Shown here piece after piece: positions 35,138 to 43,481 of a stretch of 64,000 nt of DNA (position 1 is the stretch's first letter; every line of letters begins with the position of its first letter). The translations under genes and the position numbers were made by a program. The DNA comes from Asanoa iriomotensis. Lineage in GTDB: Bacteria > Actinomycetota > Actinomycetes > Mycobacteriales > Micromonosporaceae. The DNA is taken from the NCBI RefSeq assembly GCF_016862515.1, contig NZ_BONC01000006.1, positions 1 to 64,000 of the forward strand, written 5' to 3'. The notes beneath the pieces were generated by a model that ran no database searches, had not been told where the DNA came from, and worked only from the letters and a program-made list of their open reading frames with translations.

Positions 35138-35428
35138 TCAGGTGTGCTCGATGGTGAAGCCCATCCGGTCGAGCACCTTCACCGCACCGCTCTTGCCGCC
35201 CTCGAAGTCACCCGAGGCCAGCTTCTCGCCGGTGGCGAACTCGTACGCCGTGCCCAGGATCGCCTTCGGTGGATAGCGGCGTCCGTCCCGGACGAGCTGG
35301 TACGTCGTGGTGGGTGCGAAACCGTGCGTCGCGAAGAACCTGTCGGGCCCCAGCCGGTCGTACTCCTCGAGCGCGCGCACGACGTTGTCCTTGTCGACCC
35401 GGTCCCAGGCGGGAGTTTGTGCCATCAT
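35138..35428 (-). CDS. Stand-alone ScoMcrA N-terminal head domain protein
   Basis: 96-aa protein matching the head domain that opens the modification-dependent endonuclease ScoMcrA of Streptomyces coelicolor: DKDNVVRALEEYDRLGPDRF, then THGFAPTTTYQLVRDGRRYP and PKAILGTAYEFATGEKL, ending KVLDRMGF. The SRA-like sulfur-binding and HNH nuclease domains are absent, so it cannot cut DNA by itself. Two adjacent ATGs (35428, 35425) are possible starts. It may be a DNA-binding or decoy protein or a fragment of a restriction gene; its frame and start are intact. Confidence 0.78.
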   Translation of the reverse strand: MMAQTPAWDRVDKDNVVRALEEYDRLGPDRFFATHGFAPTTTYQLVRDGRRYPPKAILGTAYEFATGEKLASGDFEGGKSGAVKVLDRMGFTIEHT

Positions 35429-35486
35429 CTGCCCCCAACGTCCATCTGGGTGGTATGCCAGGAGGCACACCGCGGACAGGCCAACG

Positions 35487-36410
35487 CTAGTGCGCCCTGG
35501 CCAAGGTCAACGAGAAGTCGCCGGCCGCGTCGGTCCACGTGCGCACCGGCGCGAACCCCGCCGTGACCAGCTCAGCGTGGAGGTCGGGCACCCGGAACTT
35601 GACGCTGATCTCGGTGAGCATGCCGTCGCCGGCGGGCAGTTTCCAGTCGCGGCCCAGCGCGTGGAACCGGGCCGTCACGTCCCGGCGGGCCCGCAACCAC
35701 ATCTCGATGCGGTGCCGTTCGGGATCCCAGCGCACGGCGTGCTGGAAGTCGTCGACGTAGAGCCCCTCGGCGTCCAGCGTCGCCCGCAGCACCTCGATCA
35801 GGTTGCGGTTGAACTCGGCGGTGACCCCGACGCTGTCGTCGTACGCGGCGAGCAGCCGCGACGGCGCCTTGACCAGGTCGGCGCCGAGCAGGAAATGGTC
35901 GCCGGGCGCGAGCGCGGCCCGCTGCCGGGCCAGGAAGGTGGCCCGCTGCGCGTCGTCGAAGTTGCCGATGGTGCCGCCGAGGAACAGCACCAGGCGTGCG
36001 CCCGAGCGGCCCGGGAACGACGGCGGCTCGGCGAAGTCGGCGACCACCGGCTCGACGGTCGTGTGTGGATAGTCGCGGGCGATCGCCGCCGCCGCCTCGG
36101 CGAGCACGACGCCGCTCACGTCGACCGGCACGAAGTGGCGGGCGGCGCACGCGTCGAGCAGGATCCGGGTCTTGGTGGACATCCCCGCGCCCAGCTCGAC
36201 CACCGTCTCCGCCGCGGCCAGGCGGGCGATCTCGGCCGCGTGCGCGCGCAGGATCTCGGTCTCCCGCCGCGTCGGGTAGTACTCGGGCAGCCGCGTGATC
36301 TCGTCGAACAGGCGGCTGCCCCGCTCGTCGTAGAACCACCGCGCCGGCAACGACGGCGGCGACGCCCACAGCCCGGCGAGCGCGTCGCCCGCCAGCCCGC
36401 CGCCGCTCAT
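35487..36410 (-). CDS. egtD: L-histidine N-alpha-methyltransferase EgtD
   Basis: 307-aa SAM-dependent enzyme that trimethylates histidine to hercynine, the first step of ergothioneine synthesis. Landmarks are LPARWFYDERGSRLFDEITR with LPEYYPTRRETEIL, the SAM motif VVELGAGMSTKTRILLDA, LFLGGTIGNFD, and HRIEMWLRARRD late in the chain. ATG 36410 overlaps the egtB stop by one base (TGATG), so the two are translationally coupled. The gene ends 16 bases from the ScoMcrA-like start. Confidence 0.97.
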   Translation of the reverse strand: MSGGGLAGDALAGLWASPPSLPARWFYDERGSRLFDEITRLPEYYPTRRETEILRAHAAEIARLAAAETVVELGAGMSTKTRILLDACAARHFVPVDVSGVVLAEAAAAIARDYPHTTVEPVVADFAEPPSFPGRSGARLVLFLGGTIGNFDDAQRATFLARQRAALAPGDHFLLGADLVKAPSRLLAAYDDSVGVTAEFNRNLIEVLRATLDAEGLYVDDFQHAVRWDPERHRIEMWLRARRDVTARFHALGRDWKLPAGDGMLTEISVKFRVPDLHAELVTAGFAPVRTWTDAAGDFSLTLARAH

Positions 36411-37651
36411 CAGGCGGCGCTCCGGGCCAGCCGCAACCCGCTGAACGCCCACCGGGAGCGGGCCGGGAAGAAGTTGCGGTAGGTGATCCGCTCGTGCCCC
36501 GGCGGCGTCGCGGCGCCGGCGCCGCGCAGGACGTGCTGGTCCGACATGAACTTCCCGTTGTACTCGCCGACGGCACCCGGTGCCGCCGCGAAGCCGGGGT
36601 AGGGCAGGTACGCCGACGCGGTCCACTCCCACACGTCGCCGACCATGGCCGAGCCGGCGCGGCCGGGATGCACCCGGTCCGGGTCGAGCAACTGGCCGCG
36701 GCGCTCGGCGCGGTGGGTCGCGGCCGTCTCCCACTCGAACTCGGTGGGCAGGCGGGCGCCGGCCCAGCGGGCGAACGCGTCGGCCTCGTAGAACGAGACG
36801 TGACAGACGGGCTCGCCCGGCACCACCGGCCGCCGGCCGGACAGCGTGTAGGTGGTCCACTGGCCGTCGACCTGCTGCCAGTAGCCGGGGGCGCGCCAGC
36901 CCTCGGCGTTGATCGTCGCCCAGCCGTCCGACAGCCACAGGCCGGGCTGGTCGTACCCGCCGTCGGCCATGAACTCGAGCCAGTCGCCCACGGTGACCGC
37001 ACGCTCGGCGATCTCGAAGTCCGACAGCAGGACCTGGTGGCGCGGTCCTTCGTTGTCGAACGCGAACCCTCGCCCGTCGTGCCCGATTTCGACGATCCCG
37101 CCGGGCACCCGCGACCACGCCTGCGGCGCGGCCGGGCTCTGGTCGTCGGCTGGCCGCTCGACGTAGACCGGCCCGAAGGGGTGGATGGAGAACAGATGCT
37201 TGATGTCCATCACCAGCAGCTCCTGGTGCTGCTGCTCGTGGTGGGTGCCCAGCTCGATCAGCCGCTGGGCCGGCTCGCCCAGCCGTCCGCCGTCCAGCGC
37301 CCGCACCACGGCCTCGTCGACATAGGACCGGTACCGTCCGATGTCGACGATCCCCGGCCGGGTCACGAGCCCGCGCTGCGGGCGCGGATGCCGGGGGCCG
37401 ACCGCCTCGTAGTAGGAGTTGAACAGGTAGCGGTAGCTCGGGTCGAACTCGGTGTAGTCCGGGTCCGCGCGCAGGACGAACTCCTCGAAGAACCACGTCG
37501 TGTGCGCCCGGTGCCACTTGGTCGGGCTGGTGTCGGGCATGGACTGCGCGGTCTGGTCCTCCGCCGACAGGCGCGCCGCCAGGGCGTCGGTCATGCGGCG
37601 GACATCGAGGAAGCGCTGAACAAGATCACGAGTATCGATGGCTAGCGTCAT
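36410..37651 (-). CDS. egtB: Ergothioneine biosynthesis sulfoxide synthase EgtB
   Basis: 413-aa non-heme iron enzyme joining hercynine with a sulfur donor (gamma-glutamyl-cysteine or cysteine). N-terminal DinB domain with the iron motif H-x3-H-x-E in THHEQQHQELL; C-terminal FGE-sulfatase domain (HVSFYEADAFARWAGARLP, GDVWEWTAS, ERITYRNFFPARSRWAFSGL). ATG 37651 has GAGGAGGG upstream. No egtA, egtC or egtE is next to it, so the pathway must be completed elsewhere or by direct use of cysteine. A palindrome GTGACG-3-CGTCAC (37685-37699) lies in its leader. Confidence 0.96.
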   Translation of the reverse strand: MTLAIDTRDLVQRFLDVRRMTDALAARLSAEDQTAQSMPDTSPTKWHRAHTTWFFEEFVLRADPDYTEFDPSYRYLFNSYYEAVGPRHPRPQRGLVTRPGIVDIGRYRSYVDEAVVRALDGGRLGEPAQRLIELGTHHEQQHQELLVMDIKHLFSIHPFGPVYVERPADDQSPAAPQAWSRVPGGIVEIGHDGRGFAFDNEGPRHQVLLSDFEIAERAVTVGDWLEFMADGGYDQPGLWLSDGWATINAEGWRAPGYWQQVDGQWTTYTLSGRRPVVPGEPVCHVSFYEADAFARWAGARLPTEFEWETAATHRAERRGQLLDPDRVHPGRAGSAMVGDVWEWTASAYLPYPGFAAAPGAVGEYNGKFMSDQHVLRGAGAATPPGHERITYRNFFPARSRWAFSGLRLARSAA

Positions 37652-37814
37652 GGCAAGGCCCTCCTCGGCTGCCTTCTGTGTCCCGTGACGGATCGTCACG
37701 CGTGTCCGGCGGCTCCGGAGGGCCGCAGCGGTGTCGCAAAGATGTAGTTGGCGCCTTTCAGGTTAGCTCGCCGACCTGGACCAAACGAAAAAATCCTCAG
37801 ATTCTGGACGCCGG

Positions 37815-39206
37815 TCAGCCCGCAGGCGGGATGTTCAGGTTCACGCGGAACAGGTTGGCCGGGTCGTAGACGCTCTTGATCCGGGCCAGCCGGGCGTACG
37901 CGTCGGGCTCGTAGCCCCGCCGCGCGCCGTCGGGCCGCATGTCGTAGACGGCCATGAAGTTGGCCATCGCGCTGCCGGTCGTCCACGGCTCCATCGCGTC
38001 GACGACGCTCGTCAGCGGCTGCCGGAAGGTCTCCACCGCGCCTGGCTCGCCGACGGCGCTCGCCTGGACTTGGTAGCCCGCGTCGCGGTGGCCGACCGCG
38101 TTGGCGACCCTTGGCGACCGGGCCAGCGCGCCGCCGAGCTGCCGGACCTCGATCACCTGCACCTGGGTGTCCACCGCCGGGCCGGCGGTGGCCAGCAGCG
38201 CGTCGGCGGCCTCGGCCGGGAAGTCCCGCAGCAGGGTCGTGGCCTCGTACCCGGGCAACGGGTCGACCGGGTCCGCGTGGATGGCGTCGATGCCGGTGAA
38301 CGGCATCTCGGCCACCGTGTCGACGAGCCTCGGCGCGCTCGCCCGCAGGTCCGCGACGAGCCGTTCGCCGTCGGCGGCCGAGCCCAGGTAGGCCAGTCGC
38401 ACGTGGACGGTGAAGCGGCCGCGCAGCGGCTCGGGCACGAAGTCCACCGGGGGCAGGCGCAGGAACGCGAGCGAGGTGGACAGCGCGTCCGGCGCCGCCG
38501 CAGTCAGCCGGCGGAACGCGTCCACGGCCTTCTCGGCGTGCTCGGCGGCGAAGTACATGCCTCCGCCGTACAGCCGGGTGATCGGCACCAGGTCGACGGT
38601 CAGCGAGGTGACCACGCCGAAGTTGCCCTTGCCGCCGCGGACCGCCCAGAACAGGTCGGGCTCGTGGTCCGCGTCGACCCGCCGCAGCTCGCCGTCGGCG
38701 GTGACGATCTCGAACGACCGCACGTGGTCGGCGGAGTAGCCGTAGGTGCGCCCCAGGGTCGGGCTGAGCCCGCCGCCGAGCGTGTAGCCGACCACGCCGA
38801 CGTTGGGCGACGAGCCCGCCAGCGGCGCCAGACCCGCTTCGGCCGTGGCCTCGACCAGGTTCCGCGCCTCGACGCCCGCGCCGACGGTCGCCGCACGCGC
38901 CCCGGTGTCCACCGTGATGCCGTTCATCCGGCGCACGTTCACCATCACCGCGCCGTCCGAGTCGATCACCGCGCCGTGTCCCGTGGCGACCACCGCGACC
39001 GGGCGCCCGTGGCCGGCGGCGAACCGCACCGCGGCCCGCACGTCGCCGGCGGACGTGGCGCCGACCACGACGGCCGGTCGCTGCGCCTCGGACAGGTTCC
39101 AGGTGGCGGTCTCCGCGGCGTAGCCGTCCTCGCCGGGCAGCCACACCGGGCCGGCCACGCTGCGGGCCAGATCCGCCACGTCGTCTCGTACCGTGATGTC
39201 GGTCAT
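37815..39206 (-). CDS. FAD-linked oxidase (BBE/berberine-bridge-like)
   Basis: 463-aa oxidoreductase of the PCMH-type FAD family. The FAD domain shows VAVVATGHGAVIDSDGAVMV (His is the usual covalent FAD site), GAGVEARNLVEATAEAGLAP and the GYTLGGGLSPTLGRTYGYSA loop. The C-terminal BBE segment includes YEPDAYARLARIKSVYDPANLFRVN. It probably oxidises a sugar or a phenolic or alkaloid-like compound with oxygen. The LysR gene starts 114 bases away on the other strand, and such pairs are usually regulator and target. No signal peptide is evident. Confidence 0.92.
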   Translation of the reverse strand: MTDITVRDDVADLARSVAGPVWLPGEDGYAAETATWNLSEAQRPAVVVGATSAGDVRAAVRFAAGHGRPVAVVATGHGAVIDSDGAVMVNVRRMNGITVDTGARAATVGAGVEARNLVEATAEAGLAPLAGSSPNVGVVGYTLGGGLSPTLGRTYGYSADHVRSFEIVTADGELRRVDADHEPDLFWAVRGGKGNFGVVTSLTVDLVPITRLYGGGMYFAAEHAEKAVDAFRRLTAAAPDALSTSLAFLRLPPVDFVPEPLRGRFTVHVRLAYLGSAADGERLVADLRASAPRLVDTVAEMPFTGIDAIHADPVDPLPGYEATTLLRDFPAEAADALLATAGPAVDTQVQVIEVRQLGGALARSPRVANAVGHRDAGYQVQASAVGEPGAVETFRQPLTSVVDAMEPWTTGSAMANFMAVYDMRPDGARRGYEPDAYARLARIKSVYDPANLFRVNLNIPPAG

Positions 39207-39319
39207 CTCTTTCGAACCCCCGTTTGGTCTGACCGTTTCCGCGCAATGGTCGAGCCTCCGGCGCCGGCCGCCCACACAACTCCGGGATGGCGGCCATCGC
39301 GATCCGCGATAGTGAGGGA

Positions 39320-40285
39320 ATGGAACTCCGACAGCTCGAATACTTCGTAGCCGTCGCGGAGGAAGGCACTTTCACCCAAGGAGCACATCGGGTACGCGTC
39401 GCGCAGTCGGCGGTTTCCGCGACGATCCGGAAGTTGGAGCGGGAACTGGGCTCGCCGCTGTTCAGCCGCAACACCACGACCGCGCTCACCGACGCGGGCC
39501 AGGCCCTGCTGCCCGAGGCGCGCGCGGTGCTCAGCTCGGCCGCCCACGCCCGCGACGCGGTGGCCCAGGTGCGCGGCGGCCTGCGCGGCACGGTGCGGGT
39601 GGGTTGCCCGGCCTCGTTCGGCACGGTGCAGGAGGCGCAGGAGGCGCTGCGCATCGACCTGCCGGCGATCCTCGGCCGGTTCCACGACACCCATCCGAGG
39701 GTGACGATCCGCCTGCGGGGCGCGCCACGCGGATCGGAGGGTCACCTGGCCGACGTGGCGGCCGGCGGGCTCGACCTCGCTCTCGTCGGCACCATCGACC
39801 GGCCACCCGGCATCCGCCTGCACGAGTTCGGGACCATGCGCTGGTACCTGGTCTGCTCGCGCTCCCACCGCCTGGCCGCGTCGCCGTCCGTGACACTGGC
39901 CGACCTCGAGCACGAGACGTTCGTGGACTTCCCGCAGGGTTGGGGCAGCCGCACGCTGGTCGACCGGGCGTTCGCCCGCGCGGGCATCGTCCGCGACGTG
40001 CCGTTCGAGGCCTCCGACCAGGCGGGCGCGCTGGGTCTGGTCCGCAACAACCTGGGCGTCGCGTTCCTGCCGCGCACGGGCAGCGAAAGCGCCGACACGT
40101 CGGTGATCGAGGTGGCGGGCGCCGCACTGGACCTCTCGGTTGGTCTGGCCACCCCGGCGGACCGCCCACCCTCACCGGCCACGGCGGCGCTGATCGACGC
40201 GATCCTCGACGCCGCAGCCCACCCCCGGGGGTGGGGTGGGCTGGGCTCGGGGGTTTCGGGGGGTGGGCCTGGCTCTGGGGGGTGA
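39320..40285 (+). CDS. LysR-family transcriptional regulator
   Basis: 321-aa regulator. HTH at residues 1-60 (MELRQLEYFVAVAEEGTFTQ, VAQSAVSATIRKLERELG, PLFSRNTT), then a periplasmic-binding-like effector domain starting at GTVRVGCPAS. ATG 39320 follows GTGAGGGA. Divergent from the FAD oxidase gene, its likely target. The last 20 or so residues (Gly/Ser/Trp-rich) are coded by the G-rich hairpin region and are probably a read-through extension of the original end near residue 300. Confidence 0.93.
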   Translation: MELRQLEYFVAVAEEGTFTQGAHRVRVAQSAVSATIRKLERELGSPLFSRNTTTALTDAGQALLPEARAVLSSAAHARDAVAQVRGGLRGTVRVGCPASFGTVQEAQEALRIDLPAILGRFHDTHPRVTIRLRGAPRGSEGHLADVAAGGLDLALVGTIDRPPGIRLHEFGTMRWYLVCSRSHRLAASPSVTLADLEHETFVDFPQGWGSRTLVDRAFARAGIVRDVPFEASDQAGALGLVRNNLGVAFLPRTGSESADTSVIEVAGAALDLSVGLATPADRPPSPATAALIDAILDAAAHPRGWGGLGSGVSGGGPGSGG

Positions 40286-40367
40286 GCCAGGCCCCCGATC
40301 TGGTGAGCCGCCCTGGGGTGGGCTGGGCTCGGGGGGCGAGCCCGGCTCCCGGGGGAGAGCCGGGCTC
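40265..40367. terminator. Cluster of G-rich hairpins between convergent genes
   Basis: Two perfect 11-bp stems: GGGCCTGGCTC/GAGCCAGGCCC (40265-40275 with 40284-40294) and GAGCCCGGCTC/GAGCCGGGCTC (40338-40348 with 40357-40367); a further GGGCTC/GAGCCC pairing competes with the second. They lie between the convergent LysR gene and the VC0807-like gene and probably act as a bidirectional terminator. The first stem overlaps the LysR 3' end. Confidence 0.75.
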
Positions 40368-40377
40368 GAGGTGGGTC

Positions 40378-41109
40378 TTACGCCGCGGCCAGGGCCGGGG
40401 TCATGGCCGGGACCTTGGGCCGGCCGAACCGGAAGCTGAGGTCGGGCATGCGGCGGATTGCCCGGATGCCCCAACCCGCGCAGATCGCGATCATGACGAC
40501 GGTGAGCGTGGCGCTGAGGACGCCGCGGGACAGGACGGCCGCGTCGACACCCATCCGCAGGAACGCGATGCTCATGCCGGCGTCGACCAGGCGGCCGAGG
40601 CCCCACAGGGCGGCGGTCTGCACGAACACCTTCTGCAGCCCCGCGTGGTGGCGCAGGTGCAGCGGCAGCGCGACGAAGTCGCGGGCCAGGCGCCTGGTGA
40701 TCGGCCGGCCGAGCAGGGCACTGCCGAGGAACAACGCCGCCATGAACACGGACGCGATCACCGGCTGGACGAAGTAGACCAAGGCGCTGGACAACGCCAG
40801 CGCGACCGACGCGCGGGCCACCATGGCGCCGGTGCAGACCAGCAGCGTGCCAGGGAGGTGGCGGCCCTTGATCCAGCGGATCGTCACCGTGAGCACCGAC
40901 CACCCGATCACCGCCGCCAGCGCGGGCAGCAGGCCGGCGGTGTGCATCACCAGGTAGAGGATGCCCGTCGGGACAAGCGCGGTCTCGGCGAACAGGCGAG
41001 CGGCGCGGACCAACGCGGGCTTGATGGCGCCTAGCTCGATGACGTGGGGACCTGCGTCGTGGCTGATGGTGTCCAACTCCCAGAGGAGATCGTCCGGCGG
41101 ATCACTCAC
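40378..41109 (-). CDS. VC0807-family integral membrane protein
   Basis: 243-aa protein with about six hydrophobic segments (for example ALVPTGILYLVMHTAG and IGWSVLTVTIRWIKG), ending in a basic tail RFGRPKVPAM. The TM2-3 loop IRWIKGRHLPGTLLVCTGAM and LGRPITRRLARDF are typical of VC0807-like proteins (related to intracellular septation/DUF3159 groups). Starts at GTG 41109 with a weak RBS. Role unknown. The 252 bases between this gene and the next carry only a terminator. Confidence 0.8.
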   Translation of the reverse strand: MSDPPDDLLWELDTISHDAGPHVIELGAIKPALVRAARLFAETALVPTGILYLVMHTAGLLPALAAVIGWSVLTVTIRWIKGRHLPGTLLVCTGAMVARASVALALSSALVYFVQPVIASVFMAALFLGSALLGRPITRRLARDFVALPLHLRHHAGLQKVFVQTAALWGLGRLVDAGMSIAFLRMGVDAAVLSRGVLSATLTVVMIAICAGWGIRAIRRMPDLSFRFGRPKVPAMTPALAAA

Positions 41110-41315
41110 GGTAGCCGGCCAACCTGAGATCGCATTCCTAGGAAGCGGTCAAATCCCTCGCATGCTGGCCTCGCCGGCGTAAACCGCCCAGGCCGCGGGA
41201 CTGCCGAGCGGCGCATTTTGCCTGGTCAGGGGCCATATTCAGATTGTTCCGGTGGTGGCCGTCACGGGGCCGAAAGCCCTCACTCACGGTGAGGGGCCGG
41301 CTACCTACAGACCGT

Positions 41316-41344
41316 GACGGGCGCGGTGCGAGACCGCGCCCGTC
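41316..41344 (-). terminator. Terminator after the PQQ-type dehydrogenase gene
   Basis: Perfect 12-bp stem GACGGGCGCGGT/ACCGCGCCCGTC with a 5-base loop, 17 bases past the dehydrogenase stop on the minus strand. The rest of 41110-41315 shows nothing I can assign apart from possible promoter sequence for the VC0807-like gene. Confidence 0.8.
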
Positions 41345-41361
41345 CGTTCCCTGGCCCAGGA

Positions 41362-43446
41362 TCAGGCCGCGGGAGTGCCCTTCACCTTCAGCTCACGCAG
41401 CCGGCCGATGTTGTCGAACGAGCCGAAGCCCACCCGACCCGAACCGAACGTGGTGTCCTTCGCGGTCATCAGCGGGTCCTTGACGCCGTCGATGTAGACC
41501 GCGATCTCGCCGGTCGCCGGCAGGTGCTTCACCCGCACCGTGTGCCACTTGGCGTCCACGATCGCCGGGTTGGCGCCGAGCGACCGCCCGTTCCACTGGT
41601 AGTCGATCCGCTCGCGGTCGGCGTTGTTGACCTTGAAGATGCCGTTGTGCGGGTAGATCGTGTTGTCCGTCGAGACGTGCGCGTAGTAGAACTCCGTGTC
41701 CGACCGGTAGCCGAACACGATGATCACGTCGCGGTTGCTGACCTCGACGGGCGTGTCGAGCCGCACCTCGGCGGTGACGTCCACGGCACCGAACACCGGG
41801 CCGGCGGTCAGCACCGCGTACTCGAAGGGCCGCCGCGGACCCGGCCGTGCCACACCGGCCTCGGCGAGGATGACCTGACCGTTCTCGAAGCGCCACTTCG
41901 ACGGGGTGACCGGCGCCCAGTTGGTCGGGCGCATCGTGTCCCGCACGGAAACGTTGCCGGCGGCGCCGCTGGCGTACTCCCGCGTGCCCGTCACCTTCCA
42001 GATCCTGCCGTTGGCCTTCGCCAGGATGTAGAGCTCGCCCTGCGCGTCGGTGCCGAACCGCAGGTCGACCCGGTTGGGGTCGCCGGGCGCACCCGGGCCC
42101 GAGAGGTCCTGCATGCGCACCGGCGTGCCGGCCGCGTCGAACAGCGCCAGCCGGTGGATCGTCGCCGGCGTGCGGCCGCGGCGCATCTCGCTCGCCTCCG
42201 TGTACAGCACGCGGCCGTCGACCAGGTCGCCGAAGACGTACTTGCCGTGCAGCTTCGGCACGTCCCTGCCGCGGTAGACGAACCCGCCGGCCACCGCGAC
42301 ACCGACGTCCGAGGTGCAGTTCCAGCCCGGAGCGGGGTCATGGTCGTAAGCGGCCACCGGGTAGGTGTAGCCCGCGTCGTCGGCCGGCAGCGGGAAGATC
42401 TTGTCGCACGCGTTGGTCGACGTCTTGTCGAAGACGAAGGCGCCCTCGCGCTCGCTCCAGCCCATGTTGTCGCCGGCCCGCACCTCGTAGATCGCCTCGA
42501 TGGCGTGCTCGCCGATGTGCCCGAGGTACATCCTGCCGGTGGCCCGGTCCCAGCTGAACCGGTGCGGGTCGCGGTAGCCGTAGGCGTAGACCTCACCGAG
42601 CTTGCCGGCCTGACCGACGAACGGGTTCGACGGCGGGATGCCGTACGCCCCGTTGGCCGCGTTGGTGCCCAGCGGGTCGATCCGCAGCAGCTTGCCGTGC
42701 GGGACCGCCAGGTTCTGCGGGTCGGTGTTGCGCACGCCGAGCCCACCGTCGCCGACGGCCAGATAGAGCATCCCGTAGTCGGCGTCACCGCGCCGCGCGG
42801 TCGGGTTGAAGTTGATCTCCTGGATGCCGTGCACCTGCCCGCCGAACCCCACGCGCAACACCTCACGCCGGCTGCCGGCGAACGTGCCGGCCGCCGGGTC
42901 GGTCGCGGTCCACTCGCTGATCACGCCGTGGAACAGCGTGCCGGTCTGCGCCCAGTCGGGCACCTCGGTCGTCAGCGAAGCCTGCTCGGTGTGGATGGTG
43001 TAGAACTTGCCGTTGCGCTTGAAGTCGGGATGGAACGCGACGTATCCGAAACCCTGACCGAGCCCCCGCCCGGAGAAGAACTGCGGCGCGAAGGTGGCGG
43101 CGACGTCGAGATAGACGTGCGGCACGCCGTCCTCGACGAAGTAGAGCTTGCCGTTGAGATCCGGCACGGCCCGGCGGCCGGACCCGTCCGGCAGCTCCAT
43201 GATCGTGTTGATCCGGGCCTGCCGCATGAGCCGCATGTCGGTGGGCGCCGGCGTGGGGTCGCTCTTGGGGAACGAGGTGTACTCCTCGAGGACCAGCCCG
43301 AGCCGACTCTGCACCTGCGCGGTGGGCACAGGGTCGTAGATCGGTTCGGCGGCCTGAGCGGGCGCCCCGACGAGCAGCGAGAGGGCGAGGGTGGTGGCGG
43401 TGAGGGCGGCGGTGGTCAACGGTCTACGTCCGGTGGAGGTGCGCAC
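41362..43446 (-). CDS. Secreted PQQ-type sugar dehydrogenase with C-terminal LamG/DUF1080-like domain
   Basis: 694-aa secreted protein; GTG 43446 with GGAG 7 bases upstream. Signal peptide TTAALTATTLALSLLVGAPAQA. Residues about 75-500 form a glucose/sorbosone dehydrogenase beta-propeller (GYVAFHPDFKRNGKFYTIHT, YLAVGDGGLG, GKLLRIDPLG, YGYRDPHRFSWD, AGGFVYRGRDVPKLHGKYVF). Residues about 530-694 form a jelly-roll domain (FEYAVLTAGPVFGAVDVTAE, GSFDNIGRLRELKVKG) likely to bind carbohydrate. It probably oxidises extracellular sugars or polysaccharide ends. PQQ or calcium ligands were not checked residue by residue. It lies 35 bases after the LamG gene and is likely co-transcribed. Confidence 0.92.
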   Translation of the reverse strand: MRTSTGRRPLTTAALTATTLALSLLVGAPAQAAEPIYDPVPTAQVQSRLGLVLEEYTSFPKSDPTPAPTDMRLMRQARINTIMELPDGSGRRAVPDLNGKLYFVEDGVPHVYLDVAATFAPQFFSGRGLGQGFGYVAFHPDFKRNGKFYTIHTEQASLTTEVPDWAQTGTLFHGVISEWTATDPAAGTFAGSRREVLRVGFGGQVHGIQEINFNPTARRGDADYGMLYLAVGDGGLGVRNTDPQNLAVPHGKLLRIDPLGTNAANGAYGIPPSNPFVGQAGKLGEVYAYGYRDPHRFSWDRATGRMYLGHIGEHAIEAIYEVRAGDNMGWSEREGAFVFDKTSTNACDKIFPLPADDAGYTYPVAAYDHDPAPGWNCTSDVGVAVAGGFVYRGRDVPKLHGKYVFGDLVDGRVLYTEASEMRRGRTPATIHRLALFDAAGTPVRMQDLSGPGAPGDPNRVDLRFGTDAQGELYILAKANGRIWKVTGTREYASGAAGNVSVRDTMRPTNWAPVTPSKWRFENGQVILAEAGVARPGPRRPFEYAVLTAGPVFGAVDVTAEVRLDTPVEVSNRDVIIVFGYRSDTEFYYAHVSTDNTIYPHNGIFKVNNADRERIDYQWNGRSLGANPAIVDAKWHTVRVKHLPATGEIAVYIDGVKDPLMTAKDTTFGSGRVGFGSFDNIGRLRELKVKGTPAA

Positions 43447-43481
43447 GAAACTACTCCGTTCTCATGGGACGGCGGGGCGGG

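Noticed and set aside
36410-37651. FGE-sulfatase domain of EgtB taken as a formylglycine enzyme
   Set aside because: DinB domain with H-x3-H-x-E and coupling to egtD identify ergothioneine synthesis.
40219-40376. attC-like or recombination site in the G-rich hairpins
   Set aside because: No core sites or integrase nearby; a convergent-gene terminator explains it.
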